Made by a program: the position numbers and the translations under genes
The notes under the pieces: model-generated
The model's input: only the letters and a program-made list of their open reading frames with translations
What the model was told of the DNA's origin: nothing
The model's database searches: none
DNA from: Cellulomonas xylanilytica
GTDB taxonomy: Bacteria; Actinomycetota; Actinomycetes; Actinomycetales; Cellulomonadaceae
Length of the DNA: 64,000 bases
Direction: 5' to 3'
Assembly (NCBI RefSeq): GCF_007989805.1
Contig: NZ_BJUB01000005.1
Coordinates: 124,001-188,000, forward strand
Part shown: piece by piece, positions 1 through 8,196 of the stretch
Position numbering within the stretch: the stretch's first letter is position 1
Layout: every line of letters begins with the position of its first letter

Positions 1-561
1 TTCCGGCGCTCGCTGCGCACCGGCGTCGTCGTCGGGGCCGTCGGTGCGCTCCTGGCGGTCGGGTTCGGGTTCTCCCAGTTCTCGTACGTCACGCAGGGCG
101 CCGAGGCCGGGCAGCACCCCGTGGTCGGGGTCGCCCTCGGGTTCATGATCCTGGGCGGCTTCGCACTGTTCCTCGGCGCGATCCCCATGCTCGCGCTGAT
201 GATCGGCGGGGCGCTGTTCCGGCTGCCGTTCCGACGGGCGGTCTACGGGTTCCTCACCGCGGTGCTGCCCGTCCCGTTCGTGCTGGCGATCCTCGGCTGG
301 CTGACCCGCGAGATCGGCCGGCAGCCGTGGGTCCTCGTCGGCGTGCTGCGGACGTCCGACGCCACCTCCGCGCACAGCGCCACGACCGTCCTCGTCTCGC
401 TCGTCGTGCTCGTCGGCCTCATCGCCACCCTGGCGGTCGTCGACTGGGTGCTGCTCGGGCGGCTCGCCCGTCTCGGGCCGGGGTCGCCCGTGCTCGGCGC
501 GCCCCCGTCGCAGGCCCGCGAGGCCGACGAGCCCCTGACCTTCGCCGAGGTGTCCCGATGA
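1..561 (+). CDS. cydA: Cytochrome bd ubiquinol oxidase subunit I, 3' part
   Basis: The open frame runs in from the window edge, and 186 residues are visible. It is the haem-bearing quinol-oxidising subunit of the bd terminal oxidase in the cytoplasmic membrane. The visible part has several hydrophobic helices, a GWLTREIGRQPW motif (the conserved GWxxxExGRQPW signature of CydA) and the following V(L)RTSDA stretch. The stop overlaps the start of cydB by 4 bp (ATGA), so the two are co-transcribed and translationally coupled. The N-terminal haem ligands lie outside the window. Family assignment is firm; subtype is not determinable. Confidence 0.93.
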   Translation, partial: FRRSLRTGVVVGAVGALLAVGFGFSQFSYVTQGAEAGQHPVVGVALGFMILGGFALFLGAIPMLALMIGGALFRLPFRRAVYGFLTAVLPVPFVLAILGWLTREIGRQPWVLVGVLRTSDATSAHSATTVLVSLVVLVGLIATLAVVDWVLLGRLARLGPGSPVLGAPPSQAREADEPLTFAEVSR

Positions 562-1481
562 TCTGGAGCCTGCTGCTGGTCGGCGCGCTCGCCGGCTGGG
601 CCGTGCTCGACGGCATGAACCAGGGCCTCGGCGCCACGCTGCGCCAGGTCGGACGGACCCCCGGCGAGCGCCGGACCGTGCTCACCGCCCTCGGCCCGTT
701 CCTGCTGGCGGGCGAGGTCTGGCTGGTCGCCGCGGCCGGCATCCTGCTCGCCGGCTTCCACGACCTCGAGCGCGACCTCCTGCTCGTCGGGTACCCGCTG
801 GTCATCGCGCTCCTCGTCACCTGGGTGCTCCGCGACGCCGGCGTCTGGCTGCGCAGCCGGCGGCCCGGGGTCCGCTGGCGGGCCGGGTGGGAGCGCGTGA
901 TCGTCGCCGCCTCCGTGGGGCTCCCCCTGTCCGCGGGCGCCCTGCTCGGGACCGCGCTCGTGTGGCTCCCGCCGCAGCCGTCGCTGACCGCGCGCGTGGT
1001 CGTGCCGGTGCTGACCGCGCTGTCCGCGGTCGCCGTCACCCGCGTCCTGGGCACCACGTTCGTCGCCACCCGGACGTCCGGCGTCCTGCGCGAGAGGGCC
1101 GCACGGCTCGCCGGTCGCGCGCTGCCCTGGTCGGCGGGGCTGCTGGCCGCGTCGGCCATCGCGTACGTCGTGCTCGTCCCCGCCGACGGCCCGGTCGACG
1201 CCGTCCTGCCGCCGCTCGTCGTCCTCGCCGGCTCCGGCTCCGCCCTCGTGGCGCGACCGGCGCTCGCGGACGGTCGGCTGCACCGCGGGCTCGCCGCGGT
1301 CGTCGTCGGCGGCGCGCTGCCCGTGGTCGCCGTCGCCATCGCGCTGGCTCCTGTGGCCTCCCCCGCGTCGACCCTCGAGCTCGTGCTGCTCGGCTGCGTC
1401 CCGGTGCTGCTCGCGGCGCAGGCGTGGGTCTGGTGGACGTTCCGCCACCCCGTCGGCCCCCGCGACGCGGTCTTCTACTGA
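558..1481 (+). CDS. cydB: Cytochrome bd ubiquinol oxidase subunit II
   Basis: A 307-residue polytopic membrane protein with about eight hydrophobic helices; it partners CydA in the bd oxidase. The N terminus has the WAVLDGMNQGLGAT stretch, which corresponds to the DGFDLGxG region of CydB, but in diverged form. The ATG at 558 overlaps the cydA stop, which fixes the start. It is a little shorter than typical CydB (about 330-380 residues). CydDC transporter genes, often next in actinobacteria, are not here; the next gene is on the opposite strand. Confidence 0.88.
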   Translation: MIWSLLLVGALAGWAVLDGMNQGLGATLRQVGRTPGERRTVLTALGPFLLAGEVWLVAAAGILLAGFHDLERDLLLVGYPLVIALLVTWVLRDAGVWLRSRRPGVRWRAGWERVIVAASVGLPLSAGALLGTALVWLPPQPSLTARVVVPVLTALSAVAVTRVLGTTFVATRTSGVLRERAARLAGRALPWSAGLLAASAIAYVVLVPADGPVDAVLPPLVVLAGSGSALVARPALADGRLHRGLAAVVVGGALPVVAVAIALAPVASPASTLELVLLGCVPVLLAAQAWVWWTFRHPVGPRDAVFY

Positions 1482-1488
1482 CGGCGGC

Positions 1489-1549
1489 CGCCGAACCCGA
1501 CATCGTTGCCGCGAAGGCCCTCAGAACGTCCTCCATGTCGGGTTCGGCG
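1489..1549. repeat. Perfect 15-bp inverted repeat downstream of cydB
   Basis: CGCCGAACCCGACAT at 1489-1503 is exactly reverse-complemented at 1535-1549, with 31 bp between. It lies in the 183-bp gap (1482-1664) between the convergent cydB and rsmI genes. It could form a long stem-loop acting as a bidirectional terminator, though there is no T-tract, or it could be a remnant of mobile DNA. Nothing else recognisable is in this gap. Confidence 0.6.
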
Positions 1550-1664
1550 ACCTGGCGCTCGCTGGGGTTCACCGCCTGCGACACGTCCGTCAGGGCTCGG
1601 TGGGCCACTCGTGCGCGTGGTCGTCCTCTGCGAGGGCTTGGTCGGCGTCGCGCGCTCGCTGTGG

Positions 1665-2531
1665 TCAGCGGGGCTTGGCCGCCAGGGCTGCCGCGTACAG
1701 GTCGCGCTTCGGGACGCCCGCCGCCGCAGCCACCTCCGCGACCGCGTCCTTCAGGCGGTCGCCGGTGTCCGTGCGGGACAGCACCTCGGCGACGAGGTCC
1801 GCGGTCGAGAGCTCCACCGCCTTCACCGCCCCGCCGACCACGACGACGATCTCGCCGCGCACCTGGTCCGCCGACGCCCACGCCACCAGCTCCGCAAGTG
1901 GCGCCCGGACGATCTCCTCGTACGTCTTGGTCAGCTCCCGGCAGACCGCGGCCGGCCGGTCCGCCCCGAACGCGACGGCCATCGCCGCCAGGGTGTCGTC
2001 CAGCCGGTGCGGCGCCTCGAAGAACACCATCGTGCGGCGCTCGTCGGCGAGCAGCTCGAACGCCCGGGCGCGCTCGCCCGGCTTGCGCGGCGGGAACCCC
2101 TCGAAGCAGAAGCGATCGGTCGGCAGCCCGGACAGCGCGAGTGCCGTCAGCACGGCGCTCGGCCCCGGGGCGGCCGTCACGGGCAGACCGGCGGCGACAG
2201 CGGCGCCCACCACCCGGAACCCCGGGTCCGACACGGCCGGCATCCCGGCATCCGTCACGACGACCACCGTCCCACCGCCCGCCACGACCGCGAGCACCTC
2301 CGCCGAGCGCTCGACCTCGTTGTGCTCGTGGAAGCTGAGCACCCGCCCACCGATCTCGACGCCGAGCCGCACCGCGAGCGCCCGCAGCCGGCGGGTGTCC
2401 TCCGCCGCGACGACGTCCGCCTCCGCGAGCAGCCGGCGCAGGTGCGCCGACGCGTCCTCGGCGTTGCCGATCGGCGTGGCGGCCAGCACGAGACGGCCCG
2501 GGGTCTGCTCAGCGGGGCTCACAGGGGTCAC
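1665..2531 (-). CDS. rsmI: 16S rRNA (cytidine(1402)-2'-O)-methyltransferase RsmI
   Basis: A 288-residue SAM-dependent tetrapyrrole-methylase-fold enzyme that 2'-O-methylates C1402 in the decoding centre of 16S rRNA. Motifs in order: LVLAATPIGNAEDAS at the N terminus, AAEDTRR, SFHEHNE, VTDAGMPAVSDPG, APGPSAVLTAL, FEGFPPRK and FFEAPHR, all hallmarks of RsmI. I chose the GTG at 2531 because the protein then has normal family length (about 280-290) and a GGGAGG stretch lies upstream. An in-frame GTG at 2523 is an alternative. It is transcribed divergently from the mannosyltransferase gene, with 66 bp between the starts. Confidence 0.93.
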   Translation of the reverse strand: MTPVSPAEQTPGRLVLAATPIGNAEDASAHLRRLLAEADVVAAEDTRRLRALAVRLGVEIGGRVLSFHEHNEVERSAEVLAVVAGGGTVVVVTDAGMPAVSDPGFRVVGAAVAAGLPVTAAPGPSAVLTALALSGLPTDRFCFEGFPPRKPGERARAFELLADERRTMVFFEAPHRLDDTLAAMAVAFGADRPAAVCRELTKTYEEIVRAPLAELVAWASADQVRGEIVVVVGGAVKAVELSTADLVAEVLSRTDTGDRLKDAVAEVAAAAGVPKRDLYAAALAAKPR

Positions 2532-2585
2532 GCGGGTCAGCCTGCCACCTCCCGGAACCCCCTCCCGCAGCACAGGCCCCGCCCC

Positions 2586-2600
2586 TACGATGACCGCGTG
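2586..2600 (+). promoter_or_regulatory. Leaderless promoter of the mannosyltransferase gene
   Basis: A TACGAT -10 hexamer (2586-2591) is followed by six bases and then the GTG start at 2598, so transcription should begin at or beside the start codon. There is no Shine-Dalgarno. The same layout recurs at many starts in this window. Confidence 0.6.
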
Positions 2601-4787
2601 CCGCCCACCGGAGACGACGACGCCTCGACCCTGACCGGACGTCAGGAGGGCCCCGCCCCCTCCCTGAGTCCCGACGAGGCCGGCACGACCCCGGCGGCGC
2701 AGACGCCCGACGGGGCGGACGTGCTCGGCGAGACGGCCGCCACCGAACCAACCGACGAGCAGGCACCGGTCGCCGAGCCGCGGCCTCGCGACGGATCCGG
2801 CACCTCCGACCGCCACTCGGCGGTGGACGAGACCCGCCCGCTCGACCCGACCGACTCTCCCGGGGATCCGGCAGCGGTCGACCCGATCGACGAGCCGGCA
2901 GCCGTCGACGGGACCGAGCCCACCCATGCCGCCCACGAGCCCACCGAGGCCGACGAGACCAACCGGGTCAGCACGGCGGACGCGACCGGCATCGTCGAGG
3001 AGCCGAGGACCGTCGACGAGATCGAGCCGGCGGCCGAGCCCACCGCCCCCGAGCCGACCCCGGTCGGCGAGACCGCGGTCGCGGCGGCGGTCGTCGGCAG
3101 CTCTGCGGTGGGCGGGACGGCGCCGGCCGAGACGGAGGCGGCCCGCGAAGGCACGGTGCTGACCCTCGACGAGCCGCGCGAGCTCGAGGGACCCGAGGAG
3201 TCCACGCGCGGCCGGCTGCTGCGCCGGCTGCTGGGCGACGACACGCTGCGCCTCGACGCCACCAGGCGCGACCGGGTCATGGGCTGGGTGTGGCCGCTCG
3301 CGGTCACGGTGCTGGCCGCGGTGCTGCGGCTCTGGGACCTGGGCCGCCCGCACACGCTGGTGTTCGACGAGACGTACTACGTCAAGGACGCGTACTCGCT
3401 GCTCGTCAACGGCTTCGAGGCTACCTGGGGCGAGGACCCGAACCCGGCGTTCGAGGCGGGCGACACCAGCGGCCTGACGGACGTCGGCTCGTACGTGGTG
3501 CACCCGCAGGTGGGCAAGTGGCTGATCGCCCTGGGGATCCAGTTCGGCGGCGGTGTCGGCAGCTCGGCGGCGTGGCGTGCCGCGGCGGCGGTCTGCGGGA
3601 TCCTGGCGGTCCTGATGATCGCGCGCATCGGCCGGCGGCTGTTCGCCTCCACGGCGCTGGGCACGCTGGCGGGGCTGCTGCTCGCGGTCGACGGCGAGGC
3701 GATCGTGATGTCGCGGATCAGCCTCCTGGACCCGTTCCTCATGTTCTTCGTGCTGGCCGCGTTCGGCGCTCTCCTGCTCGACCGCGACCAGGCCCGACGG
3801 CGGCTGGCCGAGCGGACGGCGCAACGGATCGACGCGGGCGAGGACCTGCGCGACGGGCCCCGGCTGGGGGTCCGCTGGTGGCGGCTCGCGGCCGCGGTGC
3901 TGCTGGGCCTGGCGCTGGGCACCAAGTGGTCCGCGATGTACTTCCTCGCGGTGTTCGGGCTGCTCAGCGTGGCGTGGGACCTGACGGCCCGCCGGAGCGT
4001 CGGTGTGACGCACTGGTGGCGCGCGGGGATCCTCAAGGACGGCGTCGTCGCGGGGATCTCGATGGTCGGCATCGCGCTCGTCGTGTACGTCGGCTCGTGG
4101 TGGTCCTGGTTCGCGCACAAGGAGTCCTACGGCCGCCTCTGGGCGGAGCAGAACCCCGACCAGGGCGTCCAGTGGCTGCCCCCGGCGCTGCGGTCGTTCT
4201 GGAAGTACCACCAGGACATGTGGGCGTTCCACAACGGGCTGGAGACCCCGCACTCGTACTCCGCGCACCCGCTCGGGTGGATCGTGCAGTGGCGGCCGAC
4301 GTCGTTCTTCTACCCGACCGAGGTGTCCGGCCTGACCGGGCAGGCGGCGCAGGACGCGTGCGGCGCGGCCAGCTGCTCGCAGGCCGTCGTGGCGCTGGGC
4401 AACCCGGTGCTGTGGTGGTGCGCTGCGGCGGCGATCATCGTCGCTGTCGTCTGGCTGTTCCGGTACCGCGACTGGCGGGCGGGGGCCGTGCTGTCGGGCC
4501 TCGTCGCCGGCTGGCTGCCCTGGTTCGCGTACGAGCACCGCACGATCTTCACGTTCTACTCGATCGTGTTCGCGCCCTGGGTCGTGCTCACGCTGGTGTA
4601 CGTCATCGGCCTGGTGGTCGGACCGAAGGACCTGGACCCGCGGGAGCGCCGCTGGGCGATCGTCGGCTCCGGGGTCCTCGTCGCGCTCATCGTGGGCGTC
4701 AGCGCGTTCTTCTACCCGCTCTGGTCCGCGTGGATCGTGCCGTACGACTTCTGGCACGCGCACATGTGGCTGCAGACGTGGGTCTGA
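2598..4787 (+). CDS. pmt: Dolichyl/polyprenyl-phosphate-mannose--protein mannosyltransferase (GT39, Pmt)
   Basis: A 729-residue integral membrane glycosyltransferase that O-mannosylates exported proteins from polyprenyl-phosphate-mannose. Residues about 1-215 are an acidic, Pro/Glu/Asp/Thr-rich, repeat-like extension with no membrane segment. The Pmt core follows, with TM1 (WVWPLAVTVLAAVLRLW), the catalytic first-loop acidic pair in LVFDETYYVKDAY, HPQVGKW, GTKWSA and roughly ten further helices. Actinobacterial Pmt is usually about 500-530 residues, so the extension is additional. The GTG at 2598 is chosen because a -10 element sits 6 nt upstream and the frame remains coding-like from there; a start near 3190 would give the bare enzyme. 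Confidence 0.9.
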   Translation: MPPTGDDDASTLTGRQEGPAPSLSPDEAGTTPAAQTPDGADVLGETAATEPTDEQAPVAEPRPRDGSGTSDRHSAVDETRPLDPTDSPGDPAAVDPIDEPAAVDGTEPTHAAHEPTEADETNRVSTADATGIVEEPRTVDEIEPAAEPTAPEPTPVGETAVAAAVVGSSAVGGTAPAETEAAREGTVLTLDEPRELEGPEESTRGRLLRRLLGDDTLRLDATRRDRVMGWVWPLAVTVLAAVLRLWDLGRPHTLVFDETYYVKDAYSLLVNGFEATWGEDPNPAFEAGDTSGLTDVGSYVVHPQVGKWLIALGIQFGGGVGSSAAWRAAAAVCGILAVLMIARIGRRLFASTALGTLAGLLLAVDGEAIVMSRISLLDPFLMFFVLAAFGALLLDRDQARRRLAERTAQRIDAGEDLRDGPRLGVRWWRLAAAVLLGLALGTKWSAMYFLAVFGLLSVAWDLTARRSVGVTHWWRAGILKDGVVAGISMVGIALVVYVGSWWSWFAHKESYGRLWAEQNPDQGVQWLPPALRSFWKYHQDMWAFHNGLETPHSYSAHPLGWIVQWRPTSFFYPTEVSGLTGQAAQDACGAASCSQAVVALGNPVLWWCAAAAIIVAVVWLFRYRDWRAGAVLSGLVAGWLPWFAYEHRTIFTFYSIVFAPWVVLTLVYVIGLVVGPKDLDPRERRWAIVGSGVLVALIVGVSAFFYPLWSAWIVPYDFWHAHMWLQTWV

Positions 4788-4799
4788 CGGCCTGACGGC

Positions 4800-6284
4800 T
4801 CAGCGCGTCCAGTCCACCTGCGGGCTCGCGTACCAGGACAGCCCGAGGCGGTCCCAGAACGCGGCCTGCCGGCCGACCCGGGCGCGGAAGTCGTCCCAGT
4901 CGCGTCGCTCGGGCGCGGACCAGGCGACCTCGGCGATCGCGGCGAGCCGCGGCAGCAGCATCTGCGTGAGCGCCGGCAGGTCGCGCAGGGTCTCGGTCCA
5001 GACGGCGGCCTCGACACCGATCACGGACTCGGCGGGCACGCCCTCGACGAGGGTCGACGGCTCCCAGTCGTAGGCGTCGCGCAGCTCGATGTGACCGGCC
5101 CACTCCAGGCCGAGCTCGGTGGTCGCGTCGTACTTCATGTCGAGGTAGGCCTTCGATCCCGGAGACATGAGCAGCAGCGCCCCGGCCTGGGCGGCTGCCA
5201 CGAACGGCGCCGGGTCGACGCGGGTGTCCCAGTACTGCACGACCGTCCCGGGCTCCAGCGGCGTGTGGGCGATCTCCTGCCAGCCGACCACCTTCTTCCC
5301 GGCGGCACGGACCGCGGCGGACGCGGCGGCGACCAGGGTGGCGTACTCGGCGGCCTCCATGGTGAGCACCTCGTCGCCCCCGATGTGCACGTACTCGCCG
5401 GGGGTCATGGCCGCGACCTCGGTGAACACGTCCGTGAGGAACGGGCGCGTCGCGGGCAGGTCGGCGTGCAGCCGGCTGAAGCCGACCTCGATCCCGGTGT
5501 ACGTCTCGGTCGGCTCCCCGGTCGGGTTGAGGTCCCCGTACGCGTGCGTCGCCGCGTTCACGTGACCGGGGACGTCGATCTCGGGCACGATGCGCACGCC
5601 GCGGACCGCCCCGTACGCCACGAGGTCGGCGTAGTCGTCCGCCGAGTAGTAGCCGCCGGGGTCCCCGTCGACCGACGTGCTGCTCGACAGCCGGGTCAGC
5701 AGCGGTCGGGACCGCAGGTGCAGCCGCCAGCCCTGGTCGTCGGTCAGGTGCAGGTGCAGCACGTTGAGCTTGTAGTGCGCCATGAGACCGATGACGACCT
5801 TGAGGTCGCGCACGGGCAGGAAGTGGCGGGCGACGTCGACGGACAGTCCTCGCCACGCGTACCGGGGCGCGTCCTCGATGCGGACGGCGGGCACCTGCAG
5901 GCTCCCGCCGGGCCCGGCAGCGATCAGCTGGCGCAGCGTCACGATCGCCCGCACGAGTCCCGCGGGGGTGCGGGCTTCGAGGTCGATGCGGCCGCTGCGT
6001 GCGGTCAGCCGGTAGGCCTCGTCGCCGGCCGGCAGCGACTGGACCAGCCGGAGGCGGACGACGCCGAGGGCGGTGGACTCGCTGCTCGCCGTGTTCTCCG
6101 AGTACCGCACCTCGACCGCCCGGCCACCGACCCGGCCCAGCAGGTCGGCCGCGAGCACCGCGATGCCGATCAGGTCCGGCCTGCCGTCGACGACCACGGT
6201 GGTCGTCTCCGTGAGGACGAAGGGTGCGTCGCCGGTCGTCTCGACGTGAGCAGGCTGCGGGATGACGGCGATGGCGTCGGCCAC
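4800..6284 (-). CDS. Beta-N-acetylhexosaminidase, glycoside hydrolase family 20
   Basis: A 494-residue enzyme releasing terminal GlcNAc/GalNAc from glycans. It has the N-terminal GH20b-like domain (about 1-130) and the TIM barrel beginning at YAWRGLSVDVARHF. LHLTDDQGWR and PEIDVPGH follow, then the catalytic Asp-Glu pair in HIGGDE (about residues 299-304) and VVQYWD. No signal peptide is visible, so it is probably cytoplasmic and acts on imported chitobiose or cell-wall sugars. The start is GTG at 6284 with GAGG about 10 nt upstream. It is convergent with the mannosyltransferase gene, ending 12 bp from it. Confidence 0.93.
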   Translation of the reverse strand: MADAIAVIPQPAHVETTGDAPFVLTETTTVVVDGRPDLIGIAVLAADLLGRVGGRAVEVRYSENTASSESTALGVVRLRLVQSLPAGDEAYRLTARSGRIDLEARTPAGLVRAIVTLRQLIAAGPGGSLQVPAVRIEDAPRYAWRGLSVDVARHFLPVRDLKVVIGLMAHYKLNVLHLHLTDDQGWRLHLRSRPLLTRLSSSTSVDGDPGGYYSADDYADLVAYGAVRGVRIVPEIDVPGHVNAATHAYGDLNPTGEPTETYTGIEVGFSRLHADLPATRPFLTDVFTEVAAMTPGEYVHIGGDEVLTMEAAEYATLVAAASAAVRAAGKKVVGWQEIAHTPLEPGTVVQYWDTRVDPAPFVAAAQAGALLLMSPGSKAYLDMKYDATTELGLEWAGHIELRDAYDWEPSTLVEGVPAESVIGVEAAVWTETLRDLPALTQMLLPRLAAIAEVAWSAPERRDWDDFRARVGRQAAFWDRLGLSWYASPQVDWTR

Positions 6285-6329
6285 GGTGGGGTCCTCGGGG
6301 GCAGAGGGTCGAATCGTTCCGGGCAGACG

Positions 6330-7343
6330 CTACTCGACCTGGGCCGCGAGCCGTCGCGCGAGCACCGCGCACACCGCCAGCTGCAGCTGGTGGAAGACGA
6401 TCACGGGCAGCGCCACACTGGCGGCGAGCGCCGGCGCGAACAGCACGGCCGCCATCGGCAGGCCCGTCGCCAGGCTCTTCTTCGAGCCGCACATGAGGAG
6501 CGCGACGCGGTCGTCGCGCGGGAGCCCGAGCCACCCGCCGCCGCTCCAGGTGAGGAAGAGCATCGTCGCCAGCATCACCGCGCACACCACCGCGAGGACG
6601 ACGAGGGCGACCCACGTGACGTGGGACCACGCCCCGGACACGGTCGCCTCGCTCACGGACGTGTACGCGACGAGCACGATCGCGCTCCGGTCGGTCACCC
6701 GCGTCAGGTGCGGGCGTGCCCGCAGCCAGGGACCGGTCCAGCGCTGCACCAGCTGCCCCGCCGCGAACGGCAGCAGCAGCTGGAGCAGGATGCCCCACAG
6801 GTTCCCGCCCGTCTCGCCCGAGGTCCGCACCATCAGGACGCCGACGAGCAGCGGCGTCAGGACGATCCCGACGACGTTCGAGATCGTCGCGCCCGTGATC
6901 GCGCCGGCGACGTTGCCGCGGGCGATGGAGGTGAACACCACGGACGACTGCACCGTCGAAGGCAGCAGCGACAGGTACAGCAGACCGGTCTTGAGCTCGG
7001 GCGAGACGAGGGTGTCCGGCAGCAGCTGCACCAGCAGCCCGAGCACCGGGAAGGCCGCGTAGGTGGCGGCCAGCATCGAACCCTGCAGCCGCCAGCTGCG
7101 CAGCCCGGCCCACACCTCGCCGGTCGCCATGCGCGCGCCGTAGAGGAAGAACAGGAGCACGATCGCGGCCGTGCGGACCACGTCGAGGACGTCCGCGACC
7201 ACTCCGCTGGCCGGCAGGAGCAACCCCAGGAGGAGGGCCGACAGGATCATGACGACCAGCGGGTCGACCCAGCTCAGTGCGCGCGACCAGACGCTTCGCC
7301 CGGTGTCGTCGGCTGGTCCGCTGGCGGGCACGGCTGGGGGCAC
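6330..7343 (-). CDS. Bile acid:sodium symporter-family transporter (SBF-like)
   Basis: A 337-residue membrane protein with about nine to ten hydrophobic helices. It has the SLLPSTVQSSVVFTSIARGN stretch and CGSKKSLATGLP, which is the conserved crossover motif of the SBF-like/YfeH branch of the BASS superfamily. The substrate is not predictable; it is probably an organic-anion carrier. Start GTG at 7343: CAAGAT lies six bases upstream on the coding strand, so a leaderless transcript is likely. It stands 45 bp upstream of the hexosaminidase on the same strand and may be co-transcribed with it. Confidence 0.85.
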   Translation of the reverse strand: MPPAVPASGPADDTGRSVWSRALSWVDPLVVMILSALLLGLLLPASGVVADVLDVVRTAAIVLLFFLYGARMATGEVWAGLRSWRLQGSMLAATYAAFPVLGLLVQLLPDTLVSPELKTGLLYLSLLPSTVQSSVVFTSIARGNVAGAITGATISNVVGIVLTPLLVGVLMVRTSGETGGNLWGILLQLLLPFAAGQLVQRWTGPWLRARPHLTRVTDRSAIVLVAYTSVSEATVSGAWSHVTWVALVVLAVVCAVMLATMLFLTWSGGGWLGLPRDDRVALLMCGSKKSLATGLPMAAVLFAPALAASVALPVIVFHQLQLAVCAVLARRLAAQVE

Positions 7344-7401
7344 GGTGACATCTTGCCACCGCGCTCAGCGCGCGGATCCGACGGATCCCCCCTAGATTCG
7401 T

Positions 7402-7461
7402 CCGTCGTACCCGGACAAACCCCTCGAAGTCCCGTCGTACCCGGACGAACCCCTCGAAGTC
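7402..7461. repeat. 30-bp tandem duplication in the leader of the GlsB-like gene
   Basis: Two adjacent 30-bp units (7402-7431 and 7432-7461) differ at one base (aaac versus gaac). They end immediately before the Shine-Dalgarno of the gene starting at 7476, so they are in its promoter or 5' leader. Confidence 0.8.
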
Positions 7462-7475
7462 AAGGAGTTCCACTC

Positions 7476-7751
7476 ATGACACCCGAAGGCATCATCTCCG
7501 CCATCATCATCGGCGCCGTGATCGGCATCCTCGGCCGTCTGCTCGTGCGCGGCCGTCAGCGCATCTCGCTGCTGCTGACGATCGTCATCGGCATCGTCGC
7601 CGCCCTCATCGGCACGTACCTGGCCAGCCTGGTCGGCGTCCAGGACACGGCCGGTGTCGACTGGATCGAGCTCCTGTTCCAGGTCGTGCTCGCCGCGATC
7701 GGTGTGGCCGCCGTCTCCGGCAGCCGCAGCCGTCGCCGCAGCATCCTCTGA
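7476..7751 (+). CDS. GlsB/YeaQ/YmgE-family stress-response membrane protein
   Basis: A 91-residue protein with three hydrophobic helices: GIISAIIIGAVIGILGRLL, ISLLLTIVIGIVAALIGTYL and a third near the C terminus. It ends in a basic Arg/Ser-rich tail. This matches the small transglycosylase-associated/GlsB-YeaQ family, envelope proteins tied to stress responses but of unproven function. The AAGGAG at 7462-7467 sits 8 nt before the ATG and fixes the start. It is a single gene closed by a strong hairpin just downstream. Confidence 0.88.
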   Translation: MTPEGIISAIIIGAVIGILGRLLVRGRQRISLLLTIVIGIVAALIGTYLASLVGVQDTAGVDWIELLFQVVLAAIGVAAVSGSRSRRRSIL

Positions 7752-7767
7752 GCCCCACAGCACACCA

Positions 7768-7801
7768 CGAGGGCGGTCTCCTCTCCGGGAGACCGCCCTC
7801 G
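7768..7801 (+). terminator. Intrinsic-type terminator hairpin
   Basis: CGAGGGCGGTCTCC (7768-7781) pairs with GGAGACCGCCCTCG (7788-7801): 14 perfect pairs and a 6-nt loop, followed by TCTTG. It ends the GlsB-like gene. Confidence 0.85.
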
Positions 7802-7803
7802 TC

Positions 7804-7834
7804 TTGACAGATTGGTAACCATACAGTTACCAAT
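7804..7834 (+). promoter_or_regulatory. Promoter with ArsR-type operator palindrome
   Basis: TTGACA (7804-7809) is followed by a perfect 9-bp dyad, ATTGGTAAC (7811-7819) and GTTACCAAT (7826-7834), separated by 6 bp. The dyad lies between the -35 and the ATG at 7840 and covers candidate -10 elements (TACAGT 7822-7827 or TTACCA 7827-7832). The layout implies autorepression by the ArsR protein encoded next. Confidence 0.75.
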
Positions 7835-7839
7835 AAGCC

Positions 7840-8196
7840 ATGGACCCGTTCGCCGGACTCGCTGACCCCGTGCGGCGTGACCTCCTGCGGACGCTGGCAC
7901 GCGGCGGGGCCCGCGTCGTCGACCTCGCAGCGATGCACCCGATCAGCCGGCCGGCCGTGAGCAAGCACCTGCGCGTGCTCGTCGACGCCGGCCTGGTCCG
8001 CGCCGAGACGCACGGACGTGAGCGCCACTACGCGCTGGTCCCGAGCGGGCTGGACCCGGTGCGCGACCTGCTCCGCGACCTCGGACCCCGACCGCGCTTC
8101 GACGAGTCCGCACTCGACGGCCTCGACCTCGAGGTCCGCCGCACGGTCCGTGACCACCGAGAACCGACGTCCGACCCGATGGAGGAGACAGCATGA
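7840..8196 (+). CDS. ArsR-family winged-helix transcriptional regulator
   Basis: 118 residues. The winged helix-turn-helix covers about residues 1-85 (DPVRRDLLRTLARGG, then ISRPAVSKHLRVLVDAGLV with recognition helix SRPAVSKHLRVL). No cysteine metal-binding motif is visible, so it is not a metal sensor of the classic kind; it is the subtype paired with SRPBCC genes. The ATG at 7840 lies 6 bp after an operator dyad, and the stop overlaps the next start by 4 bp. It probably represses its own operon and senses an unknown ligand, perhaps through the partner protein. Confidence 0.9.
   Translation: MDPFAGLADPVRRDLLRTLARGGARVVDLAAMHPISRPAVSKHLRVLVDAGLVRAETHGRERHYALVPSGLDPVRDLLRDLGPRPRFDESALDGLDLEVRRTVRDHREPTSDPMEETA

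Noticed and set aside
4699..7473. 924-codon minus-strand frame across the hexosaminidase and symporter genes
   Set aside because: It runs through two well-supported genes in another frame and encodes Arg-rich low-complexity sequence.
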